In this document: one piece after another, positions 21,901 to 33,744 of the stretch | Numbering within the stretch: the stretch's first letter is position 1 | How the letters are laid out: each line of letters starts with the position of its first letter | Origin: Eustoma russellianum | Taxonomy: Eukaryota; Streptophyta; Magnoliopsida; Gentianales; Gentianaceae | DNA: 64,000 nucleotides | Direction of reading: 5' to 3' | Assembly: GCA_036186865.1 (NCBI GenBank) | Contig: AP025055.1 | Span: 2,127,891-2,191,890 of the forward strand | Notes under the pieces: model-generated | Told to the model about the DNA's origin: nothing | Seen by the model: the letters and a program-made list of their open reading frames with translations, nothing else | Database searches by the model: none | Made by a program: the position numbers and the translations under genes

Positions 21901-24900
21901 AACAAACAATGAAAGCAGTGCCAATGGTTCCCCTCCTGAAATCATAACAATGAATCAATAATAAATACCAAGAAAAAGGGTAGCCCAAGTAAGCCATGCA
22001 CCTTAGACTACAAAACTTTACTAGAAAGTTAGATGTAAATTTCACTCAGACAAGACGGCAGATAGAAATTAAAGAACGAAAAAAGAAAATTAAGAAAGAG
22101 TAAGAGATCTATCTGAAGTGGCCTAAAAAACTGTCAACAAGATAACATAGTCATAAATCTCAAAAGCTGCTTCATGCAATACTACGGGAAATAAGAAATT
22201 TCCACTCACCCAACATACAGCATTCCCACAATTGCAGATACAATGAGCACGAGAACCAGAACTGCTAGATGAGCACCAGTGCCAATGAGAGCTGAAAGTA
22301 ACGCTACATGGCAAGGTGGCCGAAATACGTCTCCATGTACAAGCTTCCAACCAGACTCCTCAGTGACATCTCTTTCCTACTTGAAAGTAACAGAGAGAAT
22401 TCATAGAAGGCGTTAACAAAATCCCTTCATTAACTTTTGGAAAGTCATTACCAGGGCTTCCAGATCATCATCTTCTCGGGCATACTTAGCATAATCATTC
22501 CTCAAAGTCCGCATTAATATCATTGACACCAATCCCGTCAGAAAGATAACCATCATGAAGGAATTAAAAACGGAGAACCAATGAATCTGCAAGGTATAAA
22601 AGGCAATTAAACCTAGTACATGAAATTTTTGTCACATTCGATAACGGGAAGATGATTGAAGGAAGGATACATGAGCAAGAACATAGTTGGAGAGAAGATT
22701 TAAACAGCAGTATATAATAGCTGTGATGAAAAATCCTATAGCAGAGTTACCTGATGTTCAAAAAAGGGATAATCTAGGTAAACATCAAAACGACGAGCAA
22801 AAGTGACATTTGTGGGAGTCCATTTCACAGAATATGTCATGTCCAATGCCCTGCCAACTTCCAGTGGTTTTGGACTATCTTGAGAGAGATTGACATGAAT
22901 AATCTGAAGAGATAAAAAGAAGATTTTCGGTATCATGCAAACCTCAAGCAAGTGAAGTGCACATATATATAACGGATGACAAAAGGATACCTGATCTTTA
23001 TTGTATTTGACATCAATACTCTTATGAGTGTAAAGCAAGTGCTTGTTATCCCTGTTTCTGTCATGATGGAATTCACCAACAAAGCCTATATCATAAGTTA
23101 CACAAAATCTCTGTAGCACCTTTTTAAACAAAAATGAAAAAAATCATGTCAATGGAAGAGTCTAAAAGGTGCGTACCCCACAAAGGCAAATCATCTGATG
23201 TAGTAAGTAGGGATTGACGGAGACATATATAACAACATTAGAAGATTCTAGAAAATAAATAAAAAAAAAATAATGACAATAATGATAATAACATCAGCAA
23301 CAATAATAATGATAGTAATAATAAACAACGAACCAAAAAAGAAATTATCGATCCAAACTTTAAATACAAATCAACAGTTCAGTCGCAACAGGCTTGTCAA
23401 CAATTTATGCTGTAATCACCAAATAACATAAACAGAAATGATTAAAAGTACTTGCAGAAGTTTCAAAAGGGGAATCAAAAACATGAAAACCAGCAACTTG
23501 ACAATGCTACAGTTACATCAAGATACTGTCATTCACCAAGAAATTGGTGTCGAAGGGAAAGTGAGAACATACCCATGAAGAACTCAAGCCAGTAATTATT
23601 GTCAATTGCATCCTTAAACTGATTAACCTTTCCTTCGTCAAGCTCAAGCTCGCAAAAGGTAGACTTGTCTACATTTTCTGTTCCAAGTACACAACATCAG
23701 CTTCAAACACCATATAGAATAGATTGTGCACATTTCACTGTCAAAATAACTTACTGACTTTTAAATTTTATGTCAATGAGGCTGTCAATGAGCTCATTTC
23801 CTCCAAGAACTTCACCAAGACCGGCCCATTTGTGTGCAGCATTGCCCTCTGGCTTACAAAATGGAAGGCTGTAATAATTGTATGTTTCTTGTGGATTATT
23901 ATATGGCCCTGCTTTATTTACCCAAAGGGTAACTTTGTCATCATCTTGATACTGTAAAGGGATGCAGTGAAGCGTAAGATGAAGTGACAGAGATAAATAC
24001 ATCAGCTGTATTGGTAAAGTTATTGGTAATGGACAAACCACTTCTTTTTGGGAAGATCTATGACACCCAAGGGGTGTCCTGAGTAAGACACATCCAGAGC
24101 TAAAAAGGAAGCTAGCAATAGCTGAGGATGCCAGAGTTTCCAATATTCTGGAAGGAAGCACATAGAGATTACCATATGGTAGAGTTTGGGATGACCAAGT
24201 AGTACAGTTCAATCAAGCGTGCAGGAATATTCAAGTCAAACAGGGGGAAGATTACTGCATTTGGAAACTCTAAATTTTATGTTAAAAATGCCACTAAGGC
24301 TCTTCTACAACCGTTAGCTTTAGTTGATTGTAGGGGTGTTAAGCAAACCGAATAATCCGCGAACAATTTGAATTTGATTCGTATTTAATTCGAGGTGGTT
24401 CGTTAATTTTACTTAAATGAGCCAAGTTCAAACACCTAATTAGATTCGTTTACTAAAACGAGCCGAATTGTTCGCGAACTATTCGGCTTGTCTAAAGACT
24501 TATAGTGTTTTCGAGCCGAATTTGAACAAATTTTGAGCGAACCAAATAGTCTGTTTAATTAAACGAATTCGAATTCGAAAACATAGTATTCAGCTCAGCT
24601 CGCTCGGTTAGTTAACACCCCTAGTTGATTGGGGAATCCTGGAATCAAGTCTAGATCACTGGTTAGCTTGCTAACACCTAACCATGGTGCTAAATCTCTA
24701 TAAATTTGCCTCTCAAGACATATATATGAAAGTTTAACTTATAAAAAAAAAATAAGTGACAGAAACAATTACTACTTCAATCTAGATGGGGAAAGGATAT
24801 GAGGTACATAGGAGGACTTCATAAACAGAATACTTACAAAGGGATTCACTATAATAAAAAGGCCACAATGATGAAAAAGAAGATTTTCACGGAAGTTGCT

Positions 24901-27900
24901 ATAATTTAATCAATCAAAAAAGATAATAGATTGTTGACCACATGCTCATAGCTTGATTCCATATTCGTGACGACGAGAAAGAATGATGCAACTATCTTCC
25001 ATTACCGTAAAACTTTATGGTCTAAGAGAGAGACAAAAGATGATTCAAAATTGGAAGAGTCAAGAACTTTCTGAGATTCATACAATACGTTCAAAATGTT
25101 CTTTGGAGGTTTAGACGTTTATTTGTATGCATAAAAAAACTGTGACTATTTGAAGCTAACATATTATACATGCCAAATGACATCCAAGACAGCTTTTACG
25201 TATAACTGCAATTATGGATGAGTAAACCATAAACAAAATCAGCAGAGGACAAGTATCGCATCCTACAAAAAGAAAGTAGAATCCCTTCTATTTTCCAATG
25301 GTTTAGACATTAAGCAAATAGGATCTCTTACTTGATGTTAGAAGCAATAGTTGCGAAGTTATGGGCAATTTAAAGTGTTATATTTTAAGCCAGTAAGTAC
25401 GTGGATGTCAGATTAAGGATCACAAATAGGCAACAAGACCAGCTATCTACATTACACATTCAAAAAGGTCATGGAACTTTAATAATATAACAAACCAAAC
25501 AAATGTGTTCTTCAGATTTGATTCCAGCTGTCAATAATATATTATTTGCTTCTCTTCTTCTAAGCATTCCGTAGCACACCATAAACACAAATTTCAGAAC
25601 CATGAACCATCATTCTCTGTCAGAGCTCCAAAATCTTCCTAACCAATGCTCCAATCAAACTAACACACGGAGTATCCCAGTAGTGATATACAAGTTGACG
25701 ATCCAAAATCATGCTGGAAGCATTACTCGGCCTCAAGAATTCATTGCCGACAGCACAATTCCCAGCTAACCTATAGTTCTCACCTAACTTGACTACAGTA
25801 TCCACCCAAATTCACTGATCAATCATAGACATTAGATGCTCACAGATTCATTGAAGTAATTCAAACACCTAACAACTACAGTTAACACAAACAACCTCGA
25901 GTATGAAAGACGGAATTGTACGTCAGTAACACAAATGCATTAACGTTCTTAAGGTCCGGACGAGTACAAATGAACACTGACAAAGCACTGAATTCCAGCA
26001 AAATGCACCATCTTAACGTCCTTCAAGTACTAACTGTTGGAGAAAAGTTAGTTGTGGGAGTCGGAAAATTTTGGATGGCAAGTGTATTTTGTCAAACACC
26101 ATACTTTGGGCTTAATTACGATTAGTATTCGTTAATCAAAAACGAAAACTAAAAATTCCTAAATTATCTATGTAACGCGTAGATGAATTTAGGTTGTTGA
26201 ATCACTCGATTCTGATACCGGGTGAATGAAAAATTAACGCTCAAAGTTGGAGTAACATTGGAAGTTATTTGGCGGTTTCTTCCACTACCAATAACTACTC
26301 GGTGGTTATTGCAGTAGTGGGGCGGTTTCTTCCACTACCAATAACTACTCGGTGGTTATTGCAGTAGTGGGGCGGTTTCTTCCAATCTAACGGTACAGAT
26401 CAAAACTGATTGATCTAACGGTACGCATCCAATCATCTGATAACTTCCAGTAACTTCTTCCTCTCTATAAATTCCTTTCATGTTGAAACGTTTTAGATAG
26501 AGATTTCGAAAATCTAAAGGCGTACGCAGCTTCTTCTTCTTCTACTTCTGTTTTTCATAAAACGTTTTCTTGCATTCATTGCGTTCGAGAAATCAGAGCA
26601 CCTTACAGGTTCGTCGAGTTCTTTACGTTGGTGTGCCACTTCGTATGAACTGTAGCCGTTGTATCCTGGGAGACGTTTGCTGTGTATTCTGGTTGGGCAC
26701 TTTGTACCGGAGCAAATCGTCTTAAGGACAGAGTCGTTAGACTCGCCTCGGTTTTGCTTACATTTCGTCAGTTTACACAAATGCACACTGTACACTCTTA
26801 TGATTACAGTATCTAACATTCTTAAGACGATTTAATTTATATACTGTAATCTGTTTCGTTTTGCGATCGCAGTTTCTATTGTACGAAACTAATCGGCTCT
26901 GTGTTTTGTTTCTGTATTGGTCTTACAGAATCTGAAATGGAGAACGAAAGTTCGAACTCCTTCAATGGCGTGCACCTTGGTCCGTCCGAGGAAGTGAACA
27001 CTGCTGTTCCAGTTGCACCCGCTGCCATTCCTGCTCCTGTTCCGGTTGTTGGACAAGTTGAGAAACCGGAGAAGTTTGGAGGCAGTTACTTTAAACGTTG
27101 GCAGCAGAAGATGCTGTTCTTTTTGACAACTCTGGGGCTGGCCAAAATGCTGACCGAGGATCCTCCAGTGGTGATACCAGTCGAGGATCAAAACGTGAAT
27201 ATGCAGAATAGCTTGATGGCTGAAGCATGGAAATATAGTGATTATGTCTGTTTGAGTCATATTTTAAGTTGTCTTGATAATACTCTGTATGGACTGTATA
27301 GTACCTTTAAGACTGCAAAATCTTTATGGCAGGCTTTAGACAAAAAATACAGGACAGAGGATGCTGGTGCGAAGAAATTTATCATTGGTAAATTTCTTGA
27401 TTTTAAGATGACTGATTCTAAAACTGTTGTTTCTCAGATTGAGGAACTTCAGATGTTAGTGGCTGAAATGGAAGAAGAGGGTATGTCCCTGAGTGAATCT
27501 TTCCTTGTTGCTGCTGTTATTGAGAAGCTACCTCTTTCGTGGAGGGAATTCAGGAGCTATCTCAAACATAAGCGAAAGGAGATGTCCTTGGAAGATCTGA
27601 TTGTTCGATTGCGTATCGAAGAAGACAATCGCAGATCTGAGAAGAAGTTTGCTCAATTTTCTGGTCAGGCAAAGGCTCATGTCGCAGAGGCGACGAAGAA
27701 AAAGAAAGGCAAGTTGAGTGTGAACAACAAAGGCAAAGAGATCGCCAAAAAGTTCACAGGTAAGTGCTACAATTGTGGCATTCAGGGGCACCGGAGCAGT
27801 GACTGTCGCAAGCCAAAGAAAAGGCAAGAGAAAGCGAAGGCGAACCTGGTTGGCGCAATGGAAGATCTGGATCTTTGTGCTGTTGTGAGTGAATGCAACA

Positions 27901-30900
27901 TTGTGGGAAATCCGCACGCATGGTGGCTTGACACTGGAGCTACGAGACATGTTTGCGCAAACAAGGCAATGTTCACAGAATACAAGCCCGTTGATGGTGC
28001 ACAGCTTTACATGGGAAATGATGCTTCATCAAAGATTGAAGGTGAAGGAAATGTTGTTTTGAAGTTGACTTCTGGAAAGTTTCTGACTCTGCAGAATGTT
28101 CTGCATGTTCCTGATATTAGGAAGAATTTGATTTCTGGCGCTTTGATGGTGATGCATGGGTTTAGACTTGTGTTAGAGTCTAACAAAGTTATCATTACTA
28201 AGAATGGGTTGTACTTGGGAAAGGGGTACTTGGTAGACAGAATGTTTAAGTTAAACGTTATGACCATTGTACCCAAGAAAGAAAAAGTTGTGCCCGTAGT
28301 GGCTAATGAAAATGCATCTACTTCTGCTTATATGCTTGAGTCTTCTTGTTTATGGCATTTACGTTTGGGACACGTTAATTACAAATCAATTCAAAGAATG
28401 ATAAATCTTGATTTGTTGCCTAAACTGAATATGACTAAGAAAAAATGTCAAGTTTGCGTTGAAGCGAAAATGACACTGAAATGTTAGATTTAATTCATAC
28501 AGATGTGTGTGATTTAAAGTTTGTGCAAACAAGAGGTGGTAAAAAGTACTTTGTAACTTTTATTGACGATTGCACTAGATATTGTTATGTTTATTTGCTA
28601 AGTAGCAAAGATGAGGCCGTTAATGCGTTTAAGGATTATAAGAATGAAGTTGAAAATCAACTTAGCAAACGAATTAAGATAATTCGTAGTGATAGAGGTG
28701 GTGAATATGATGCACCGTTTAATGAATTCTGTTCAGAACATGGCATTATTCATCAAACGACTGCGCCATACTCACCTCAATCCAATGGTATTGCTGAACG
28801 CAAGAATCGAACTCTTAAAGAGATGATGAATGCTATGTTGATAAGTTCGGGTTTACCTCAGAACTTGTGGGGGGAAGCAATCCTCTCTGCCAATGTCATT
28901 CTAAATAGAATTCCATCTAAAAAGATGGATAAGACCCCTTATGAACTTTGAAAAGGTTATAAACCGAGTTTCAAATACTTAAAAGTGTGGGGGTGTCTGG
29001 CTAAGGTAGCAGTACCTAAACCAAGACAAGTCAGAATAGGGCCCAAAACAATTGATTGTATATTTATAGGATATGCAACAAACAGTAGTGCATATCGATT
29101 CTTGGTGCACAAGTCTGACATCCCTGACATACATGAAAATGTTGTCATGGAGTCAAGAAATGCAGTGTTTTTTGAAGACGTCTTTCCAAAGAAAGATAGA
29201 AATGATAAAGAAGCCAGTACGAGTAAGCGAACTCGGGATACAACGACTCAAGAAATTGACGAACCCCGTCAAAGCAAACGAGCCAAAATACCAACATCAT
29301 TTGGACCAGATTTTCTAACCTACATGGTAGAGAATGAGCCAAGGACCTTTTCAGAGGCGATGTCAACACCAGAAGCTTCATTCTAGAAAGAGGCAATCAA
29401 CAGTGAGATAGAATCTATTCTTCAAAATCATACTTGGGAGCTGGTCAATCTTCCACCAGGAAGTAAACCACTCGGATGCAAGTGGATTTTCAAGAAGAAG
29501 TTAAAAGAAGATGGATCTATCGACAAATATAAAGCGCGTTTGGTAGCCAAAGGTTATCGGCAAAAAGAAGGGTTTGATTTCTTTGACACTTACTCACCAG
29601 TGACAAGGATTACATCAATCAGAGTGCTAGTCGCGATTGCATCAGTCTATAACTTAGAAATCCATCAGATGGATGTTAAAACGGCTTTTCTAAACGGTGA
29701 TTTGGAGGAGGAGATATACATGGAACAACCAGAAGGGTTTGTTGTGCCAGGACAAGAGAAGAAAGTTTGTAAACTTGTTAAGTCTTTGTACGGACTTAAA
29801 CAAGCACCAAAACAATGGCACTTGAAGTTTGATCAAGTAATGATGACAAACGGCTTCAGGATCAACGAGTGTGACAAGTGTGTTTACATCAAAAACACAC
29901 TTAATGCCTATGTGATAGTATGTCTCTATGTAGATGACATGTTAATCATGGGCAGTACTCGTGACATCATCTTGAATACCAAGAAGATGTTAACACAGAA
30001 TTTTGACATGAAGGATATGGGGGTTGCCAATGTTATCCTAGGAATCAAGATTTCTAGGGTAACTGAAGGATTGATCATGTCACAAAGTCATTATATTGAG
30101 TCCGTTCTCAAACGATTCAATATGTTTGATGCAAAACCAGTAAAAACCCCACTTGACTTAAGTATGCACTTAAGGAAGAACCGAGGTGAACCAGTAGCTC
30201 AATTGAAGTACTCACAAGTGATTGGAAGTCTAATGTACATAACGAACTGTACAAGACCAGACTTAGCTTGTTCAGTAAACAAATTAAGCAGGTTTACCAG
30301 TAATCCAAGTGAAGATCATTGGAAAGCTCTAAATAGAGTAATGAGGTACCTCAAGTACACAATGAATCTTGGATTACACTATACAAGATATCCAGCAGTA
30401 TTGGAAGGATACTGTGACGCAAACTGGATATCAGATTGTAAAGATTCTAAATCCACCAGTGGATACTTATTCACTGTAGGTGGTGGTGCTGTGTCATGGA
30501 AGTCTACAAAGCAAACGTGCATAGCTCGGTCAACTATGGAAGCTGAGTTTATAGCACTCGATAAAGCTGGGGAAGAAGCTGAATGGCTTCGAAATTTCCT
30601 AAAAGACATTCCATGCTGGCCTAAGCCAATCGCTCCTATAAGCATACACTGTGACAGTCAGTCAGCTATAGGACGAGCTCAAAGCAGCATCTATAATGGT
30701 AAGTCACGACACATACGTCGGAGACATAATACCATTAAGCAGTTGATCTCTAATGGCGTGATTTCTATTGATTACATAAAATCAAAGGAGAATCTTGCGG
30801 ATCCGCTTACAAAAGCTTTGCCTAGAGATCAAATGTCAAAATTGACAAACGGAATGGGACTTAAGCCTACAAAGCATGAATCTTTGTAACGGTAACCCAA

Positions 30901-32519
30901 CCTTGTTGACTGGAGATCCCAGAATCTAGGTTCAATGGGAAAACTAAGTTATAAGGATTCAGTTAGCACTTACTCATTCCGTTAAATAAAAGTGCTGTCT
31001 GCAGAGAAATGAGGGTAAGCTGATGCTTTTAATGATGTCCTATATCTTAATAAATCAAGTGGGGTATGGCAGAATACTCTTGATAGGAATCACCTATGTA
31101 AGTGTGAAGTGGGGCCGCTTCTATGAGAATTCTGAGAGGCAAGAATTCTCTAATACACTCTCTGAAACCAGGTTGTTCATGGCCAAAATGAACACAACCA
31201 TGAGAACCAAAAAGGGGTGTTAGAGGAAATGTTGTGTGAGTATCATTGTCTAGGTTCACACTAAAGGCTGATAGTTCAAGACATTAGTTCACTACCCAGC
31301 CGAGTGGATCCGATGGTACATCACTAAGAAAGGTTCAAAGCCAGAAGCTACCTCTTCTGAGGCAACATATCCTTATCTGATCTCTCGATAGAGTCTGCAT
31401 TCACATTTGCATTAATTTCCATTCATGTGGGGGATTGTTGGAGAAAAGTTAATTGTGGGAGTCGGAAAATTTTGGATGGCAAGTGGATTTTGTCAAACAC
31501 CATACTTTGGGCTTAATTACGATTAGTATTCGTTAATCAAAAACGAAAACTAAAAATTCCTAAATTATCTATGTAACGCGTAGATGAATTTAGGTTGTTG
31601 AATCACTCGATTCTGATACCGGGTGAATGAAAAATTAACGCTCAAAGTTGGAGTAACATTGGAAGTTATTTGGCGGTTTCTTCCACTACCAATAACTACT
31701 CGGTGGTTATTGCAGTAGTGGGGCGGTTTTCTCCACTACCAATAACTACTCGGTGGTTATTGCAGTAGTGGGGCGGTTTCTTCCAATCTAACGGTACAAA
31801 TCAAAACTGATTGATCTAAAGGTACGCATCCAATCATCTGATAACTTCCAGTAACTTCTTCCTCTCTATAAATTCCTTTCATGTTGAAACGTTTTAGATA
31901 GAGATTTCGAAAATCTAAAGGCGTACGCAGCTTCTTCTTCTTCTACTTCTGTTTTTCATAAAACGTTTTCTTGCATTCATTGCGTTCGAGAAATCAGAGC
32001 ACCTTACAGGTTCGTCGAGTTCTTTACGTTGGTGTGCCACTTCGTATGAACTGTAGCCGTTGTATCCTGGGAGACGTTTGCTGTGTATTCTGGTTGGGCA
32101 CTTTGTACCGGAGCAAATCGTCTTAAGGACAGAGTCGTTAGACTCGCCTCGGTTTTGCTTACATTTCGTCAGTTTACACAAACGCACACTGTACACTCTT
32201 ATGATTACAGTATCTAACACTAACTACAACCTGTTCAACATTTACCACCAATGGAACATCATGTTGCATGCATTTTCCAAAACAATCAAATATAAAAATA
32301 CAGGAGTATTGATCTAGTAGCAGATCTGAGAAGAAACGAACATATCAATCAACACATTTGCAGAATGAAAGAAATTATCCGGTGGTGTAGCATGATCAAC
32401 CTTGAGTGGAGAGAGAAGGAAATGGAACTAATTACCCGGTGATCATAGTCGGAGGCGAATACGAGGGAGCTGACGGTGAGGACGGGAATGAGGAGGAGTG
32501 AGCCGACGGTGAGCCGCAT
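18970..32519 (-). CDS. TMN1: Transmembrane nine (EMP70/nonaspanin, TMN1-like) protein, 12 exons
   Basis: TM9 proteins are Golgi/endosomal membrane proteins with a large luminal N-domain and nine C-terminal spans. Exons run from right to left: 32519-32436, 23951-23759, 23677-23573, 23194-23177, 23085-22991, 22903-22751, 22586-22452, 22376-22210, 21935-21841, 21525-21152, 19673-19400 and 19037-18970. They total 1761 nt, or 586 residues plus stop, close to my recollection of about 589 for the Arabidopsis homologue. All phases agree. Exon 1 encodes a signal peptide (about residues 1-22) and ends DYDHR. Landmarks are TLWVNKAGPYNNPQETY, ARRFDVYLDYPFFEHQ, GYVSGGMYSR, NTIAIFYGSLAAIPFG, NAENYHWQW and the C-terminus IYRNIKCD. 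The K-x-D ending fits the COPI/Golgi retention signal of plant EMP12. Exon 4 is only 18 nt. Exon 2 uses a GTCAGT donor. Intron 1 is 8.5 kb because of transposon insertions. No inactivating change was seen. Confidence 0.93.
20898..20907. other. Assembly gap (10 N) in a poly-T tract, with adjacent duplication
   Basis: Ten N lie inside a long T run within the TMN intron between the 374-nt and 274-nt exons. Just right of it, ACATAAGCTTGAGTCAACC.. is repeated at about 20924 and 20988. True length and copy number are uncertain. Confidence 0.9.
24331..24623. mobile_element. hAT-type MITE (293 bp, TSD GTTGATTG) in TMN intron 1
   Basis: The terminal inverted repeat is 12 bp and perfect (TAGGGGTGTTAA and TTAACACCCCTA). 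The 8-bp flanking duplications GTTGATTG at 24323-24330 and 24624-24631 are also perfect. It is of the same type as the element at 15743. It lies about 375 bp upstream (minus-strand sense) of TMN exon 2. Confidence 0.88.
24632..26029. other. TMN intron 1 sequence without recognised features
   Basis: AT-rich intron sequence between the hAT MITE and the copia insertion. I see no coding signal, array or TSD-bounded repeat. Bases 26030-26034 are the left TSD of the copia element. Confidence 0.5.
26035..26818 (+). repeat. 5' LTR of the TMN-intron copia element
   Basis: 784 bp, starting TGTTGGAG and ending ATCTAACA. It contains two copies of a 50-bp hairpin-forming unit at 26271-26370. Confidence 0.93.
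26282..26370. repeat. Hairpin-forming 50-bp LTR repeat, two units
   Basis: Each unit contains CCACTACCAATAAC and, after a short loop, GTTATTGCAGTAGTGG, which pair with a 2-nt bulge. Two units occur here and at 31683-31771, three at 52594-52734, one at 47214-47252. Confidence 0.85.
26937..30889 (+). pseudogene. Copia Gag-Pol polyprotein, inactivated
   Basis: The frame starts at the ATG at 26937. In order it shows a UBN2-type Gag, the zinc knuckle CYNCGIQGHRSSDC (near 27765), the protease motif LDTGA (near 27930), the pre-integrase LWHLRLGHVN (near 28350), an integrase core with FVTFIDDCTRYCYVYLL and SDRGGEYD, an RT with YVDDM (near 29930), and RNase H with YCDANW and a long C-terminus. Three breaks inactivate it. 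A deletion with frameshift occurs near 28470, between pre-integrase and integrase. There are in-frame stops at 28949-28951 and 29384-29386, both where the sibling copy has tryptophan. Both stops are TGG-to-TGA/TAG changes, as expected from cytosine deamination on the other strand. Confidence 0.92.
31436..32219 (+). repeat. 3' LTR of the TMN-intron copia element
   Basis: 784 bp, same length and unit number as the 5' LTR, followed directly by the TSD CTAAC and TMN intron sequence. Confidence 0.93.
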
Positions 32520-32952
32520 CTCGGCAGGCTATATCTCCGGCGGGAGGATTTGGATATTCGAGGCCAGGACTATATCCAAATGAAGAGAGAGTAGAGACTA
32601 GAGAGCAGGGAGTGGGGAGAAATCAGCTTCAGCAGTACGGGGCTTTTATTGATTAGGAAATTAAAAATACGTGTAAATTAGGTGAAGCTGGTGTCCTATT
32701 CGCTTAACATGAACAGCTGATTCCAGATTTACACTGATTTATTTTCTTTATTACTGTACTTATTTATTTTGGGAAGTGACTATTTCCCTTACGAACGATG
32801 TTATATAAACTTTGGATATTAATTGACCTTTTTTTAAAGTATAGGTATTTCTTAAGACAGCTTAATGTCAATATTTCTAAAAACGTTAATCACATTTTGC
32901 AATAAAAAATTTACTAGTTTTTTCAAGGTTAAGGTCCTGTGGAAGGAGATGC
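32520..32952 (-). promoter_or_regulatory. TMN 5' UTR and proximal promoter region
   Basis: On the minus strand the sequence before the TMN start is pyrimidine/GA-rich, as is common in plant 5' UTRs. A TATA-like AATCAATAAAAGCC lies about 125 nt upstream of the ATG (32642-32656). The assignment is by position only. Confidence 0.4.
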
Positions 32953-33460
32953 TTAGTGACTAGTTCCACTGTAAATGACTAGTTTTTTAGTCTTCCAAGA
33001 AATGGGTGTCGTGCCAAGCTGAATAAAGTAAGCATTGAGAAAGCGGCTAGTTAGAGGACAACCAGCCCAATCAGAGTCACAATAAGCAGTAAGTTGTAGA
33101 GTGTTGGTCAAGGGAAAGAGAATCCCCAGACCCGGATGACCCTTCAAATAGCGAACAACTTTAAGAGCATAATGCCAATAATCAATACGTGGATTATTCA
33201 TAAACTGGGCTAATGTATGCACGGCATAGAAAAGTTCAGGACGAGTGACAGACAAATACACCAGTCGTCCAATAAGACGTCGATAAGACAACGAATCATC
33301 TAGGAGCAAGCTGGTGGATTGAGAGAGCTTATGTTGTTGTTCGCCGAGGGCTTGGAAGCCATTAAGCCACAATCACTAATAATATCAAACGCATATTTGC
33401 ACTGGGAGACAAAGATCCCAGCTCGACTGTGTGCAACTTCGAGACCAAAAAAGTAGGCTA
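32953..33460 (-). pseudogene. Copia RT/RNase H fragment
   Basis: Minus-strand remnant of a copia polyprotein. The right part reads FGLEVAHSRAGIFVSQCKYAFDI, in short the 'FLG.EVA....G...SQ.KY' RT block. After an interruption near 33370 the frame continues with YRRLIGRLVYLSVTRPE, VVRYLKG and the RNase H start YCDSDWAG. It then decays: ISWKTKK is present but the following ARSSAEAE-type block is lost. No LTR was found on either side. It lies about 440 bp upstream of the TMN start, in the same orientation. Confidence 0.8.
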
Positions 33461-33744
33461 TGGTCAACTCAAGGTCAGCTCAGCACGATCACCTCAGCTC
33501 CGCTTAACAAAGTATCTGTTTAGTTTCACAAACTAAGAAATTAAATCATATTTTCAAATGTAAAATATAATAGGCACGAGAGACGATTGCAAGGGCCAAA
33601 AGCGATTTAAAGCAACTTTGAATCAGCTTTGTTATCTCAACTTTTTATATCATTTTCATGTTCTATGAGAAAAAAATTGCCATTCAAATAAACATATGAT
33701 CATACATATATAGAATGTAAACGAAGTTTCTGACACATTAAATT
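33461..33744. other. AT-rich spacer
   Basis: No feature recognised; it separates the copia fragment from the next SINE. Confidence 0.4.

Larger units (their letters stand above)
26035..32219 (+). mobile_element. Full-length Ty1/copia retrotransposon in TMN intron 1 (TSD CTAAC)
   Basis: A 6,185-bp element is antisense to TMN. Its two LTRs are 784 bp each, and the TSD CTAAC is perfect (26030-26034 and 32220-32224). A purine tract, ATGTGGGGGAT, precedes the right LTR. By eye the LTRs differ at only about seven positions, so the insertion is recent. The polyprotein is broken. The leader after the left LTR does not start with the usual initiator-Met primer site. A second copy of the family is at 46775-52980 in reverse orientation. 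Confidence 0.95.

Noticed and set aside
26514..26819. 101-codon minus-strand ORF present in all copies of the copia LTR
   Set aside because: It lies antisense within the LTR and recurs only because the LTR does; no domain is recognisable and no start context supports it.
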